Shown in pieces: positions 43,301-57,900 of a stretch of DNA of 64,000 nucleotides. This DNA is from Apostichopus japonicus (lineage: Eukaryota; Echinodermata; Holothuroidea; Aspidochirotida; Stichopodidae). The notes under the pieces were generated by a model. That model saw nothing but the letters and a program-made list of their open reading frames with translations, was not told where the DNA came from and made no database searches. The position numbers were made by a program, and so were the translations under genes. The stretch covers positions 15,879,001 to 15,943,000 of the forward strand of contig NC_092561.1 in NCBI RefSeq assembly GCF_037975245.1, given 5' to 3'. Each line of letters opens with the position of its first letter. Within the stretch, counting starts at the first letter, position 1.

Positions 43301-45050
43301 TCCCGACATGGACGTTAAATGGATGTGTGCCGAGAGATTGGCTTCGGTCAGCTTGCGAGTCTATAAGCCTCCATGGCTTCTTTCGCGAGTTCCTGCTTGC
43401 GGGAAGATCACATATACATACATACAGGTATCCTGGCACTCATACCACATGACCAGAATACAGCATCAGTAGGGGAATTTTCATTATCCTGTATATAAAG
43501 CACTGCCAAAACTATTGTTGGCTACTCATAGCAATGAAGGCATCTACTTTAGGCTACCATTTAGTTGCATTGTTTTTAAGGTATATTTATATGACATTTA
43601 AGTTTTGTACCCCACAAGCTACACTGGTACTCATATAATGTTAGGTCCTACAATGCGAATGATAAGTATTTTTTTGTATAGATTATCGCTGTCAATTAGA
43701 TGAATTTATATTGAAGAATTTTCATTGTTTGCTAGGTAGATGGATTTAGTTCTTATTAAGTTCTTGAGAGACAAATTGTAATTTAACTGTCTGTACCCCA
43801 CAAGGTATCCTGGCACTCATACCACATGACCAGAGTACAGTACGACAAATTGTAATTTAACTGTCTGTACCCCACAAGGTATCCTGGCACTCATACAACA
43901 TGACCAGAGTACAAAATCAACAAGTTAATATTTATTATCCAGTATATCAAGCACTGTAAAAAATATTGTTGGCTACTCATAGCAATGAAGGCATCTACTT
44001 TAGGCTGCCATTTAGTTGCATTGTTTTTAAGGTATATTTATATGACATTTAAGTTTTGTACCCCACAAGCTACACTGGTACTCATATAATGTTAGGTCCT
44101 ACAATGCGAATGATAAGTATTTTTTTGTATAGATTATCGCTGTCAATTAGATGAATTTATATTGAAGAATTTCCATTGTTTGCTAGGTAGATGGATTTAG
44201 TTCTTATTAAGTTCTTGAGAGACATATTGTAATTTAATTTCAATGTCTGTACCCCACAAGGTATCCTGGCACTCATACAACATGACCAGAGTACAAAATC
44301 AACAAGTTAATATTTATTATCCAGTATATCAAGCACTGTAAAAAATATTATTGGCTACTCATAGCAATGAAGGCATCTACTTTAGGCTGCCATTAGTTGC
44401 ATTGTTTTTAAGGTATATATATATATGACATTTAAGTTTTGTACCCCACAAGCTACACTGGTACTCATATAATGTTAGGTCCTACAATGCGAATGATAAG
44501 TATTTTTTTGTATAGATTATCGCTGTCAATTAGTTGAATTTATATTGAAGAATTTTCATTGTTTGCTAGGTAGATGGATTTAGTTCTTATTAAGTTCTTG
44601 AGAGACAAATTGTAATTTAACTGTCTGTACCCCACAAGGTATCCTAGCACTCATACCACATGACCAGAGTACAGTACGACAAATTGTAATTTAACTGTCT
44701 GTACCCCACAAGGTATCCTGGCACTCATACCACATGACCAGAGTATAGTACAACAAATTGTAATTTAACTGTCTGTACCCCACAAGGTATCCTGGTACTC
44801 ATACCACATGACCAGAGTACAGTACGACAAATTGTAATTTAACTGTCTGTACCCCACAAGGTATCCTGGCACTCATACCACATGACCAGAGTACAGTACG
44901 ACAAATTGTAATTTAACTGTCTGTACCCCACAAGGTATCCTGGCACTCATACAACATGACCAGAGTACAAAATCAACAAGTTAATATTTATTATCCAGTA
45001 TATCAAGCACTGTAAAAAATATTGTTGGCTACTCATAGCAATGAAGGCAT
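40398..45050 (+). repeat. Segmental duplication, copy 2 (carries SINE-like element)
   Basis: This is the counterpart of 22935-28570. It lacks the extra 985-bp local copy. Differences from copy 1 are scattered single bases, for example cattaattgc near 41484 and the wild-type actgtctg at 41767 where copy 1 has atgtgtg. It partly overlaps the 2,266-bp tandem block on its right. Confidence 0.85.
43164..43425 (+). mobile_element. tRNA-derived SINE-like element, copy 2
   Basis: This copy matches the element at 26686-26947 at a constant offset of 16,478 bp, with the same insertion point in the A core, the same (cata)n tail and the same doubled head. The A box is at 43195-43205 and the B box at 43239-43249. 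I see one base difference in 262 bp (gccgagagatt here, gccgaaagatt in copy 1). Since the flanking satellite variants are also shared, this copy arose by duplication of the array segment rather than by a second retrotransposition. Confidence 0.82.
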
Positions 45051-48000
45051 CTGCTTTAGGCTGCCATTAGTTGCATTGTTTTTAAGGTATATTTATATGA
45101 CATTTAAGTTTTGTACCCCACAAGCTACACTGGTACTCATATAATGTTAGGTCCTACAATGCGAATGATAAGTATTTTTTTGTATAGATTATCGCTGTCA
45201 ATTAGATGAATTTATATTGAAGAATTTTCATTGTTTGCTAGGTAGATGGATTTAGTTCTTATTAAGTTCTTGAGAGACAAATTTTAATTTAAATGTCTGT
45301 ACCCCACAAGGTATCCTGGTACTCATACCATATTACCAGAATACAGTATCTATAGGTGAATTTTCATATTCCAGTATAAAACAAAGGTCAAAGTTATTGT
45401 TGGCTTCTAATAGCAATGAAGGCATCTACTTTAGGCTGCCATTTAGTTGCATTGTTTTTAAGGTATATTTATATGACATTTAAGTTTTGTACCCCACAAG
45501 CTACACTGGTACTCATATAATGTTAGGTCCTACAATGCGAATGATAAGTATTTTTTTGTATAGATTATCGCTGTCAATTAGATGAATTTATATTGAAGAA
45601 TTTCCATTGTTTGCTAGTTAGATGGATTTAGTTCTAATTAAGTTCTTGAGAGACATATTGTAATTGTAATTGAACTGTCTGTACCCCACAAGGTATCCTG
45701 GCACTCATACCACATGACCAGAATACAGCATCAATAGGTGAATTTTCATTATCCTGTATATAAAGCACTGCAAAAAATATTGTTGGCTACTCATAGCAAT
45801 GAAGGCATCTACTTTAGGCTGCCATTAGTTGCATTGTTTTTAAGGTATATATATATATGACATTTAAGTTTTGTACCCCACAAGCTACACTGGTACTCAT
45901 ATAATGTTAGGTCCTACAATGCGAATGATAAGTATTTTTTTGTATAGATTATCGCTGTCAATTAGATGAATTTATATTGAAGAATTTTCATTGTTTGCTA
46001 GGTAGATGGATTTAGTTCTTATTAAGTTCTTGAGAGACAAATTGTAATTTAACTGTCTGTACCCCACAAGGTATCCTGGCACTCATACCACATGACCAGA
46101 GTACAGTACGACAAATTGTAATTTAACTGTCTGTACCCCACAAGGTATCCTGGCACTCATACAACATGACCAGAGTACAAAATCAACAAGTTAATATTTA
46201 TTATCCAGTATATCAAGCACTGTAAAAAATATTGTTGGCTACTCATAGCAATGAAGGCATCTACTTTAGGCTGCCATTTAGTTGCATTGTTTTTAAGGTA
46301 TATTTATATGACATTTAAGTTTTGTACCCCACAAGCTACACTGGTACTCATATAATGTTAGGTCCTACAATGCGAATGATAAGTATTTTTTTGTATAGAT
46401 TATCGCTGTCAATTAGATGAATTTATATTGAAGAATTTCCATTGTTTGCTAGGTAGATGGATTTAGTTCTTATTAAGTTCTTGAGAGACATATTGTAATT
46501 TAATTTCAATGTCTGTACCCCACAAGGTATCCTGGCACTCATACAACATGACCAGAGTACAAAATCAACAAGTTAATATTTATTATCCAGTATATCAAGC
46601 ACTGTAAAAAATATTGTTGGCTACTCATAGCAATGAAGGCATCTACTTTAGGCTGCCATTAGTTGCATTGTTTTTAAGGTATATATATATATGACATTTA
46701 AGTTTTGTACCCCACAAGCTACACTGGTACTCATATAATGTTAGGTCCTACAATGCGAATGATAAGTATTTTTTTGTATAGATTATCGCTGTCAATTAGT
46801 TGAATTTATATTGAAGAATTTTCATTGTTTGCTAGGTAGATGGATTTAGTTCTTATTAAGTTCTTGAGAGACAAATTGTAATTTAACTGTCTGTACCCCA
46901 CAAGGTATCCTAGCACTCATACCACATGACCAGAGTACAGTACGACAAATTGTAATTTAACTGTCTGTACCCCACAAGGTATCCTGGCACTCATACCACA
47001 TGACCAGAGTATAGTACAACAAATTGTAATTTAACTGTCTGTACCCCACAAGGTATCCTGGTACTCATACCACATGACCAGAGTACAGTACGACAAATTG
47101 TAATTTAACTGTCTGTACCCCACAAGGTATCCTGGCACTCATACCACATGACCAGAGTACAGTACGACAAATTGTAATTTAACTGTCTGTACCCCACAAG
47201 GTATCCTGGCACTCATACAACATGACCAGAGTACAAAATCAACAAGTTAATATTTATTATCCAGTATATCAAGCACTGTAAAAAATATTGTTGGCTACTC
47301 ATAGCAATGAAGGCATCTGCTTTAGGCTGCCATTAGTTGCATTGTTTTTAAGGTATATTTATATGACATTTAAGTTTTGTACCCCACAAGCTACACTGGT
47401 ACTCATATAATGTTAGGTCCTACAATGCGAATGATAAGTATTTTTTTGTATAGATTATCGCTGTCAATTAGATGAATTTATATTGAAGAATTTTCATTGT
47501 TTGCTAGGTAGATGGATTTAGTTCTTATTAAGTTCTTGAGAGACAAATTTTAATTTAAATGTCTGTACCCCACAAGGTATCCTGGTACTCATACCATATT
47601 ACCAGAATACAGTATCTATAGGTGAATTTTCATATTCCAGTATAAAACAAAGGTCAAAGTTATTGTTGGCTTCTAATAGCAATGAAGGCATCTACTTTAG
47701 GCTGCCATTTAGTTGCATTGTTTTTAAGGTATATTTATATGACATTTAAGTTTTGTACCCCACAAGCTACACTGGTACTCATATAATGTTAGGTCCTACA
47801 ATGCGAATGATAAGTATTTTTTTGTATAGATTATCGCTGTCAATTAGATGAATTTATATTGAAGAATTTCCATTGTTTGCTAGTTAGATGGATTTAGTTC
47901 TAATTAAGTTCTTGAGAGACATATTGTAATTGTAATTGAACTGTCTGTACCCCACAAGGTATCCTGGCACTCATACCACATGACCAGAATACAGCATCAA

Positions 48001-48055
48001 TAGGTGAATTTTCATTATCCTGTATATAAAGCACTGCAAAAAATATTGTTGGCTA
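43575..48055 (+). repeat. Tandem duplication of satellite block, period 2,266 bp
   Basis: The ctgctttaggctgcc variant lies at 45052 and 47318, and an A half with ataccatattacc and a tctataggtg variant at 45291 and 47557; both spacings are 2,266 bp. Each copy holds one long run of 74-bp units. Similarity ends on the right where ggctacttatagc appears (48053). Confidence 0.85.
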
Positions 48056-51000
48056 CTTATAGCAATGAAGGCATCTACTTAAGGCTGCCATTTAGATGCA
48101 TTATTTTTAAGGTATATTTATATGACATTTAAGTTTTGTACCCCACAAGCTACACTGGTACTCATATAATATAAGGTCCTACAATGCGAATGATAAGTTT
48201 TATTCTGTATAGATTATCGCTGTCAATTAGATGAATTTATATTGAAGAATTTCCATTGTTTGCTAGGTAGATGGATTTAGTTCTTATTAAGTTCTTGAGA
48301 GACAAATTGTAATTTAATTTCAATGTCTGTACCCCACAAGGTATCCTGGCACTCATACAACATGACCAGAGTACAGTATCAACAAGTTAATATTTATTAT
48401 CCAGTATATCAAGAACTGTAAAAAATATTGTTGGCTACACATAGCAATGAAGGCATCTACTTTAGGCTGCCATTAGTTGCATTGTTTTTAAGGTATATTT
48501 ATATGACATTTAAGTTTTGTACCCCACAAGCTACACTGGTACTCATATAATGTTAGGTCCTACAATGCGAATGATAAGTTTTATTCTGTACAGATTATCG
48601 CTGTCAATTAGATATATTTATATTGAAGAGTTTGCATTGTTTGCTAGGTAGATGGATTTATTTCTAATTAAGTTCTTGAGAGACATATTGTAATTGTAAT
48701 TTAACTGTCTGTACCCCACAAGGTATCCTGGCACGCATACCACATGACCAGGATACAGCATCAGTTGGTGAATTTTCATTATCCTGTATATAAAGCACTG
48801 CCAAAACTATTGTTGGCTACTCATAGCAATGAAGGCATCTACTTTAGGCTACCATTTAGTTGCATTGTTTTTAAGGTATATTTATATGACATTTAAGTTT
48901 TGTACCCCACAAGCTACACTGGTACTCATATAATGTTAGGTCCTACAATGCGAATGATAAGTTTTATTCTGTATAGATTATCACTGTCAATTAGATGAAT
49001 TTATATTGAAGAATTTCCATTGTTTGCTAGGTAGATGGATTTAGTTCTTATTAAGTTCTTGAGAGACATATTGTAATTTAATTTCAATGTCTGTACCCCA
49101 CAAGGTATCCTGGCACTCATACAACATGACCAGAGTACAGTATCAACAAGTTAATATTTATTATCGAGTATATCAAGCACTGTAAAAAATATTGTTGGCT
49201 ACTCATAGCAATGAAGGCATCTACTTTAGGCTGCCATTAGTTGCATTGTTTTTAAGGTATATTTATATGACATTTAAGTTTTGTACCCCACAAGCTACAC
49301 TGGTACTCATATAATGTTAGGTCCTACAATGCGAATGATAAGTGTTTTTTTGTATAGATTATCGCTGTCAATTAGATGAATTTATATTGAAGAATTTTCA
49401 TTGTTTGCTAGGTAGATGGATTTAGTTCTTATTAAGTTCTTGAGAGACAAATTGTAATTTAACTGTCTGTACCCCACAAGGTATCCTGGCACTCATACCA
49501 CATGACCAGAGTACAGTACGACAAATTGTAATTTAACTGTCTGTACCCCACAAGGTATCCTGGCACTCATACCACATGACCAGAGTACAGTACAACAAAT
49601 TGTAATTTAACTGTCTGTACCCCACAAGGTATCCTGGCACTCATACCACAAGACCAGAGTACAGTATCAACAAGTTAATATTTATTATCCAGTATATTAA
49701 GCACTGTAAAAAATATTGTTGGCTACTCATAGCAATGAAGGCATCTACTTAAGGCTTCCACTTAGATGCATTAAGGTATATTTATATCACATTAAAGTTC
49801 TGTACCCCACAAGCTACACTTGTACTCATATAATCTTAAGTCCTTCAATGCGAATAAAATTTTTACTGTACAGATAACCGCGGTCAATCGGTGAATTCAT
49901 ATCAAGGAATATCCATTGTATGCTAGGTAGAAGGATTTAGTTCTTGTTAAGTTCTTGAGAGACAAATTTTAATTTAAATGTCTGTACCCCACAAGGTATC
50001 CTGGTACTCATACCATATTACCAGAATCCAGTATCAATAGGTACAGTATATTTTCATATTCCAGTATAAAACAAAGGTCAAAGTTATTGTTATCTTCTAA
50101 TAGCAATGAAGGCATTTACTTTAGGCTGCCACTTAGATGCATTAAGGTGTATTTATATGACATTTAAGTTCTGTACCGCACAAGCTACACTGGTACTCAT
50201 ATAATATTAGGTCCTACAATGCGAATGATAAGTTTTATTCTGTATAGATTATCGCTGTCAATTAGATGAATTTATATTGAAGAATTTTCATTGTTTGCTA
50301 GGTAGATGGATTTAGTTCTTATTAAGTTCTTGAGAGACATATTGTAATTTAACTGTCTGTACCCCACAAGGTATCCTGGCACTCATACCACATGACCAGA
50401 GTACAGTACGACAAATTGTAATTTAACTGTCTGTACCCCACAAGGTATCCTGGCACTCATACAACATGACCAGAGTACAAAATCAACAAGTTAATATTTA
50501 TTATCCAGTATATCAAGCACTGTAAAAAATATTGTTGGCTACTCATAGCAATGAAGGCATCTACTTTAGGCTGCCATTTAGTTGCATTGTTTTTAAGGTA
50601 TATTTATATGACATTTAAGTTTTGTACCCCACAAGCTACACTGGTACTCATATAATGTTAGGTCCTACAATGCGAATGATAAGTATTTTTTTGTATAGAT
50701 TATCGCTGTCAATTAGATGAATTTATATTGAAGAATTTCCATTGTTTGCTAGGTAGATGGATTTAGTTCTTATTAAGTTCTTGAGAGACATATTGTAATT
50801 TAATTTCAATGTCTGTACCCCACAAGGTATCCTGGCACTCATACAACATGACCAGAGCACAAAATCAACAAGTTAATATTTATTATCCAGTATATCAAGC
50901 ACTGTAAAAAATATTGTTGGCTACTCATAGCAATGAAGGCATCTACTTTAGGCTGCCATTAGTTGCATTGTTTTTAAGGTATATATATATATGACATTTA

Positions 51001-54000
51001 AGTTTTGTACCCCACAAGCTACACTGGTACTCATATAATGTTAGGTCCTACAATGCGAATGATAAGTATTTTTTTGTATAGATTATCGCTGTCAATTAGT
51101 TGAATTTATATTGAAGAATTTTCATTGTTTGCTAGGTAGATGGATTTAGTTCTTATTAAGTTCTTGAGAGACAAATTGTAATTTAACTGTCTGTACCCCA
51201 CAAGGTATCCTGGCACTCATACCACATGACCAGAGTACAGTACGACAAATTGTAATTTAACTGTCTGTACCCCACAAGGTATCCTGGCACTCATACCACA
51301 TGACCAGAGTACAGTACAACAAATTGTAATTTAACTGTCTGTACCCCACAAGGTATCCTGGTACTCATACCACATGACCAGAGTACAGTACGACAAATTG
51401 TAATTTAACTGTCTGTACCCCACAAGGTATCCTGGCACTCATACCACATGACCAGAGTACAGTACGACAAATTGTAATTTAACTGTCTGTACCCCACAAG
51501 GTATCCTGGCACTCATACAACATGACCAGAGTACAAAATCAACAAGTTAATATTTATTATCCAGTATATCAAGCACTGTAAAAAATATTGTTGGCTACTC
51601 ATAGCAATGAAGGCATCTACTTTAGGCTGCCATTTAGTTGCATTGTTTTTAAGGTATATTTATATGACATTTAAGTTTTGTACCCCACAAGCTACACTGG
51701 TACTCATATAATGTTAGGTCCTACAATGCGAATGATAAGTATTTTTTTGTATAGATTATCGCTGTCAATTAGATGAATTTATATTGAAGAATTTCCATTG
51801 TTTGCTAGGTAGATGGATTTAGTTCTTATTAAGTTCTTGAGAGACATATTGTAATTTAGTTTCAATATCTGTACCCCACAAGGTATCCTGGCACTCATAC
51901 AACATGACCAGAGTACAAAATCAACAAGTTAATATTTATTATCCAGTATATCAAGCACTGTAAAAAATATTGTTGGCTACTCATAGCAATGAAGGCATCT
52001 ACTTTAGGCTGCCATTAGTTGCATTGTTTTTAAGGTATATTTATATGACATTTAAGTTTTGTACCCCACAAGCTACACTGGTACTCATATAATGTTAGGT
52101 CCTACAATGCGAATGATAAGTATTTTTTTGTATAGATTATCGCTGTCAATTAGATGAATTTATATTGAAGAATTTTCATTGTTTGCTAGGTAGATGGATT
52201 TAGTTCTTATTAAGTTCTTGAGAGACAAATTTTAATTTAAATGTCTGTACCCCACAAGGTATCCTGGTACTCATACCATATTACCAGAATACAGTATCTA
52301 TAGGTGAATTTTCATATTCCAGTATAAAACAAAGGTCAAAGTTATTGTTGGCTTCTAATAGCAATGAAGGCATCTACTTTAGGCTGCCATTTAGTTGCAT
52401 TGTTTTTAAGGTATATTTATATGACATTTAAGTTTTGTACCCCACAAGCTACACTGGTACTCATATAATGTTAGGTCCTACAATGCGAATGATAAGTATT
52501 TTTTTGTATAGATTATCGCTGTCAATTAGATGAATTTATATTGAAGAATTTCCATTGTTTGCTAGTTAGATGGATTTAGTTCTAATTAAGTTCTTGAGAG
52601 ACATATTGTAATTGTAATTGAACTGTCTGTACCCCACAAGGTATCCTGGCACTCATACCACATGACCAGAATAAAGCATCAATAGGTGAATTTTCATTAT
52701 CCTGTATATAAAGCACTGCAAAAAATATTGTTGGCTACTTATAGCAATGAAGGCATCTACTTAAGGCTGCCATTTAGATGCATTATTTTTAAGGTATATT
52801 TATATGACATTTAAGTTTTGTACCCCACAAGCTACACTGGTACTCATATAATATAAGGTCCTACAATGCGAATGATAAGTTTTATTCTGTATAGATTATC
52901 GCTGTCAATTAGATGAATTTATATTGAAGAATTTCCATTGTTTGCTAGGTAGATGGATTTAGTTTTTATTAAGTTCTTGAGAGACATATTGTAATTTAAT
53001 TTCAATGTCTGTACCCCACAAGGTATCCTGGCACTCATACAACATGACCAGAGTACAGTATCAACAAGTTAATATTTATTATCCAGTATATCAAGAACTG
53101 TAAAAAATATTGTTGGCTACACATAGCAATGAAGGCATCTACTTTAGGCTGCCATTAGTTGCATTGTTTTTAAGGTATATTTATATGACATTTAAGTTTT
53201 GTACCCCACAAGCTACACTGGTACTCATATAATGTTAGGTCCTACAATGCGAATGATAAGTTTTATTCTGTACAGATTATCGCTGTCAATTAGATATATT
53301 TATATTGAAGAGTTTGCATTGTTTGCTAGGTAGATGGATTTATTTCTAATTAAGTTCTTGAGAGACATATTGTAATTGTAATTTAACTGTCTGTACCCCA
53401 CAAGGTATCCTGGCACGCATACCACATGACCAGGATACAGCATCAATTGGTGAATTTTCATTATCCTGTATATAAAGCACTGCCAAAACTATTGTTGGCT
53501 ACTCATAGCAATGATGGCATCTACTTTAGGCTACCATTTAGTTGCATTGTTTTTAAGGTATATTTATATGACATTTAAGTTTTGTACCCCACAAGCTACA
53601 CTGGTACTCATATAATGTTAGGTCCTACAATGCGAATGATAAGTTTTATTCTGTATAGATTATCGCTGTCAATTAGATGAATTTATATTGAAGAATTTCC
53701 ATTGTTTGCTAGGTAGATGGATTTAGTTCTTATTAAGTTCTTGAGAGACATATTGTAATTTAATTTCAATGTCTGTACCCCACAAGGTATCCTGGCACTC
53801 ATACAACATGACCAGAGTACAGTATCAACAAGTTAATATTTATTATCCAGTATATCAAGCACTGTAAAAAATATTGTTGGCTACTCATAGCAATGAAGGC
53901 ATCTACTTTAGGCTGCCATTAGTTGCATTGTTTTTAAGGTATATTTATATGACATTTAAGTTTTGTACCCCACAAGCTACACTGGTACTCATATAATGTT

Positions 54001-54910
54001 AGGTCCTACAATGCGAATGATAAGTGTTTTTTTGTATAGATTATCGCTGTCAATTAGATGAATTTATATTGAAGAATTTTCATTGTTTGCTAGGTAGATG
54101 GATTAAGTTCTTATTAAGTTCTTGAGAGACAAATTGTAATTTAACTGTCTGTACCCCACAAGGTATCCTGGCACTCATACCACATGACCAGAGTACAGTA
54201 CGACAAATTGTAATTTAACTGTCTGTACCCCACAAGGTATCCTGGCACTCATACCACATGACCAGAGTACAGTACAACAAATTGTAATTTAACTGTCTGT
54301 ACCCCACAAGGTATCCTGGCACTCATACCACATGACCAGAGTACAGTATCAACAAGTTAATATTTATTATCCAGTATATTAAGCACTGTAAAAAATATTG
54401 TTGGCTACTCATAGCAATGAAGGCATCTACTTAAGGCTTCCTCTTAGATGCATTAAGGTATATTTATATCACATTAAAGTTCTGTACCCCACAAGCTACA
54501 CTTGTACTCATATAATCTTAAGTCCTTCAATGCGAATAAAATTTTTACTGTACAGATAACCGCGGTCAATCGGTGAATTCATATCAAGGAATATCCATTG
54601 TATGCTAGGTAGAAGGATTTAGTTCTTGTTAAGTTCTTGAGAGACAAATTTTAATTTAAATGTCTGTACCCCACAAGGTATCCTGGTACTCATACCATAT
54701 TACCAGAATCCAGTATCAATAGGTACAGTATATTTTCATATTCCAGTATAAAACAAAGGTCAAAGTTATTGTTATCTTCTAATAGCAATGAAGGCATTTA
54801 CTTTAGGCTGCCACTTAGATGCATTAAGGTGTATTTATATGACATTTAAGTTCTGTACCGCACAAGCTACACTGGTACTCATATAATATTAGGTCCTACA
54901 ATGCGAATGA
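45930..54910 (+). repeat. Tandem duplication, offset 4,300 bp then 4,682 bp
   Basis: The left part repeats at 4,300 bp (ggtatatatatatatgac at 46679 and 50979). The right part repeats at 4,682 bp: the tctataggtg A half at 47557 and 52239, the ggcacgcatacc variant at 48731 and 53413, and the gtccttcaatgcgaataaaa B half at 49843 and 54525. The difference, 382 bp, is exactly one central-type dimer, located near 51.6-52.0 kb and marked by a tagtttcaatatctg variant also found near 28805. The right copy ends near 54910. Confidence 0.82.
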
Positions 54911-57900
54911 TAAGTATTTTTCTGTATGGATTATCGCTGTCAATGAGATGAATTTATATTGAAGAATTTTCATTGTTTGCTAGGTAGATGGATTTACTTC
55001 TTTTTAAGTTTTTGAGAGACAAATTGTAATTGAACTGTCTGTACCCCTCAAGGTATCCTGACACTCATACCACATGACCAGAGTACAGTACGACAAATTG
55101 TAATTGAACTGTCTGTACCCCACAAGGTATCCTGGCACTCATACAACATGACCAGAGTACAAAATCAACAAGTTAATATTTATTACCAGTATATAAAGCA
55201 CTGTAAAAAATATTGTTGGCTACTCATAGCAATGAAGGCATCTACTTTAGGTTGCCATTTAGATGCATAAGGTATGTTTATATAACATTTAAGTTCTGTA
55301 CCCCACAAGCTACACTTGTACTCATATAATCTTAAGTCCTACAATGCGAATAAACATTTTGCTGTACAGATTACCACGGTCAATTGATGAATTCATATCA
55401 AGGAATATCCATTGTTTGCTAGGTAGAAGGATTTAGTTCTTTTTAAGTTCTTGAGAGACAAATTTTAATTAAATTTAACTGTCTGTACCCCACAAGGTAT
55501 CCTGGTACTCATACCACATGACCAGAATACAGCATCAATAGGTGAATTTTCATATTACAGTATTAAACCAGGGTCAAAGTTATCGTTTGGCTTCTCAATG
55601 GAGGTATCTATTCTAGCTGCCACTTAGATGCATTAAGGTGTATTTATATCACTTTTAAGTTCTGTACCCCACAAGCTACACTGGTACTCATATAATATTA
55701 GGTCCTACAATGCGAATGATAAGTATTTTTCTGTATAGATTATCGCTGTCAATTTGCTGAATTCATATCAAGGAATATCCATTGTTTGCTAGGTAGAAGG
55801 ATTTAGTTCTTGTTTAGTTCTTGAGAGACAAATTGTAATTTAACTGTCTGTACCCCACAAGGTATCCTGGCACTTATACCACATTACCAGAATACAGTAT
55901 CAATAGGTGAAATTTCATATTCCAGTATAAAACCAATTTCAAAGTTATTGTTTAACTTCTAATAGCAATGAAGGCATCTACTTTAGGCTGCCACTTAGAT
56001 GCATTATTGTATATTTATATCACATCAAAGTTCTGTACCCCACAAGCTACACTGGTACTCATATAATCTTAAGTCGTTTGATGCAAATTATCAATTTACT
56101 ATACAGATATCCATGGTAACTTCTTTGAATTCATATTGAAGGATTTCCATTGTTTGCTAGGTAGATGGATTTAGTTCTAATTAAGTTCTTGAGAGACAAA
56201 TTGTAATTAAATTTAACTGTTTGTACCCCACAAGGTATCCTGGCACTCATACAACATGACCAGAATACAGCATCAATAGGTGAATTTTCATATTACAGTA
56301 TAAAACCAGGGTCAAAGTTATTGTTTGGCTTCTCAATGAAGGCATCTATTCTAGCTGCCACTAAGATGCATTAAGGTGTATTTATATCACATTTAAGTTC
56401 TGTACCCCACAAGCTACACTGGTACTCATATAATATTAGGTCCTACAATGCGAATGATAAGTATTTTTCTGTATAGATTATCGCTGTCAATTTGATGAAT
56501 ACATATCAAGGAATATCCATTGTTTGCTAGGTAGAATGATTTAGTTCTTGTTTAGTTCTTGAGAGACAAATTGTAATTTAACTGTCTGTACCCCACAAGG
56601 TATATTGGCACTCATACCACATGACCAGAGTACAGTACGACAAATTGTAATTTAACTGTCTGTACCCCACAAGGTATCCTGGCACTCATACCACATGACC
56701 AGAGTACAGTATCAGCAAGTTCATATTTATTATCCAGTATATAAAGCACTGTAAAAATTATTGTTGGCTACTCATAGCAATGAAGGCATCTACTTTAGGT
56801 TGCCATTTAGATGCATTAAGGTATATTTATATTACATTTAAGTTCTGTACCCCACAAGCTACACTTGTACTCATATAATCTTTAGTCCTACAATGTGAAT
56901 AAAAGTTTTACTGTACAGATAACCATGGTAAATTCTTTGAATTGATATTGAAGAATTTCCATTGTTTGCTAGGTAGAAGGATTAAGGTTTTGTTATTAGT
57001 TCTTGAGAGACAAATATTAATTTAATTTAACTCTCTGTACCCCACAAGGTATCCTGGCACTCATACCACATAACCAGAGTACAGTATCAACAAGTTAATA
57101 TTTATTATCCACCATATAAAGCACTGTAAAAAATATTGTTGGCTACTCATAGCAATGGAGACATCTACTTTAGGCTGCCATTTAGATGCATTAAGGTATA
57201 TTTATATTACATTTAAGTTCTGTACCCCACAAGCTACACTTGTACTCATATAATCTTAAATCCTACAATGCGAATAAAAATTTTACTGTACAGATAACCA
57301 CTGTCAATTGATGAATTCATATCAAGAAACATCCATTGTTTGATAGGTAGAAGGATTTAGTTCTTGTTAAGTTCTTGAGAGACAAATTTTAATTAAATTT
57401 AACTGTCTGTACCCCACAAGGTATCCTGGCACTCATACAACATGACCAGAATACAGCATCAATAGGTGAATTTTCATATTCCAGTATAAAACCAAGGTCA
57501 AATTGTTTATAACTTCTAATAGAAACAAAGGCATCTACTTTAGGCTGCCACTTAGATGCATTAAGGTATACTTATATCACATTTTAAATTTGTACCTCAC
57601 AAGCTACACTTGTACCCATATAATCTTCTGTCCTACAATGAAATTAATAAATTTACTGTACAGATTACTACTGTCAATTAGATGAATTCATATCAAGAAA
57701 TTTCCATTGTTTGCTAGGTAGAAGGATTTAGTTCTTTTGAGCCAAATTGCAAATTGAAGTTTTATTTCACTTTCTGTACGCCACAAGGTATCCTGGCACT
57801 CATACAACATGGCCAGCATCAACTGGTGAATTTTCATTATCCAGTATACAGCAACTGTCGAAGTTATTGTTGGCTTCTAATAGCAATGAAGGCATCTACT

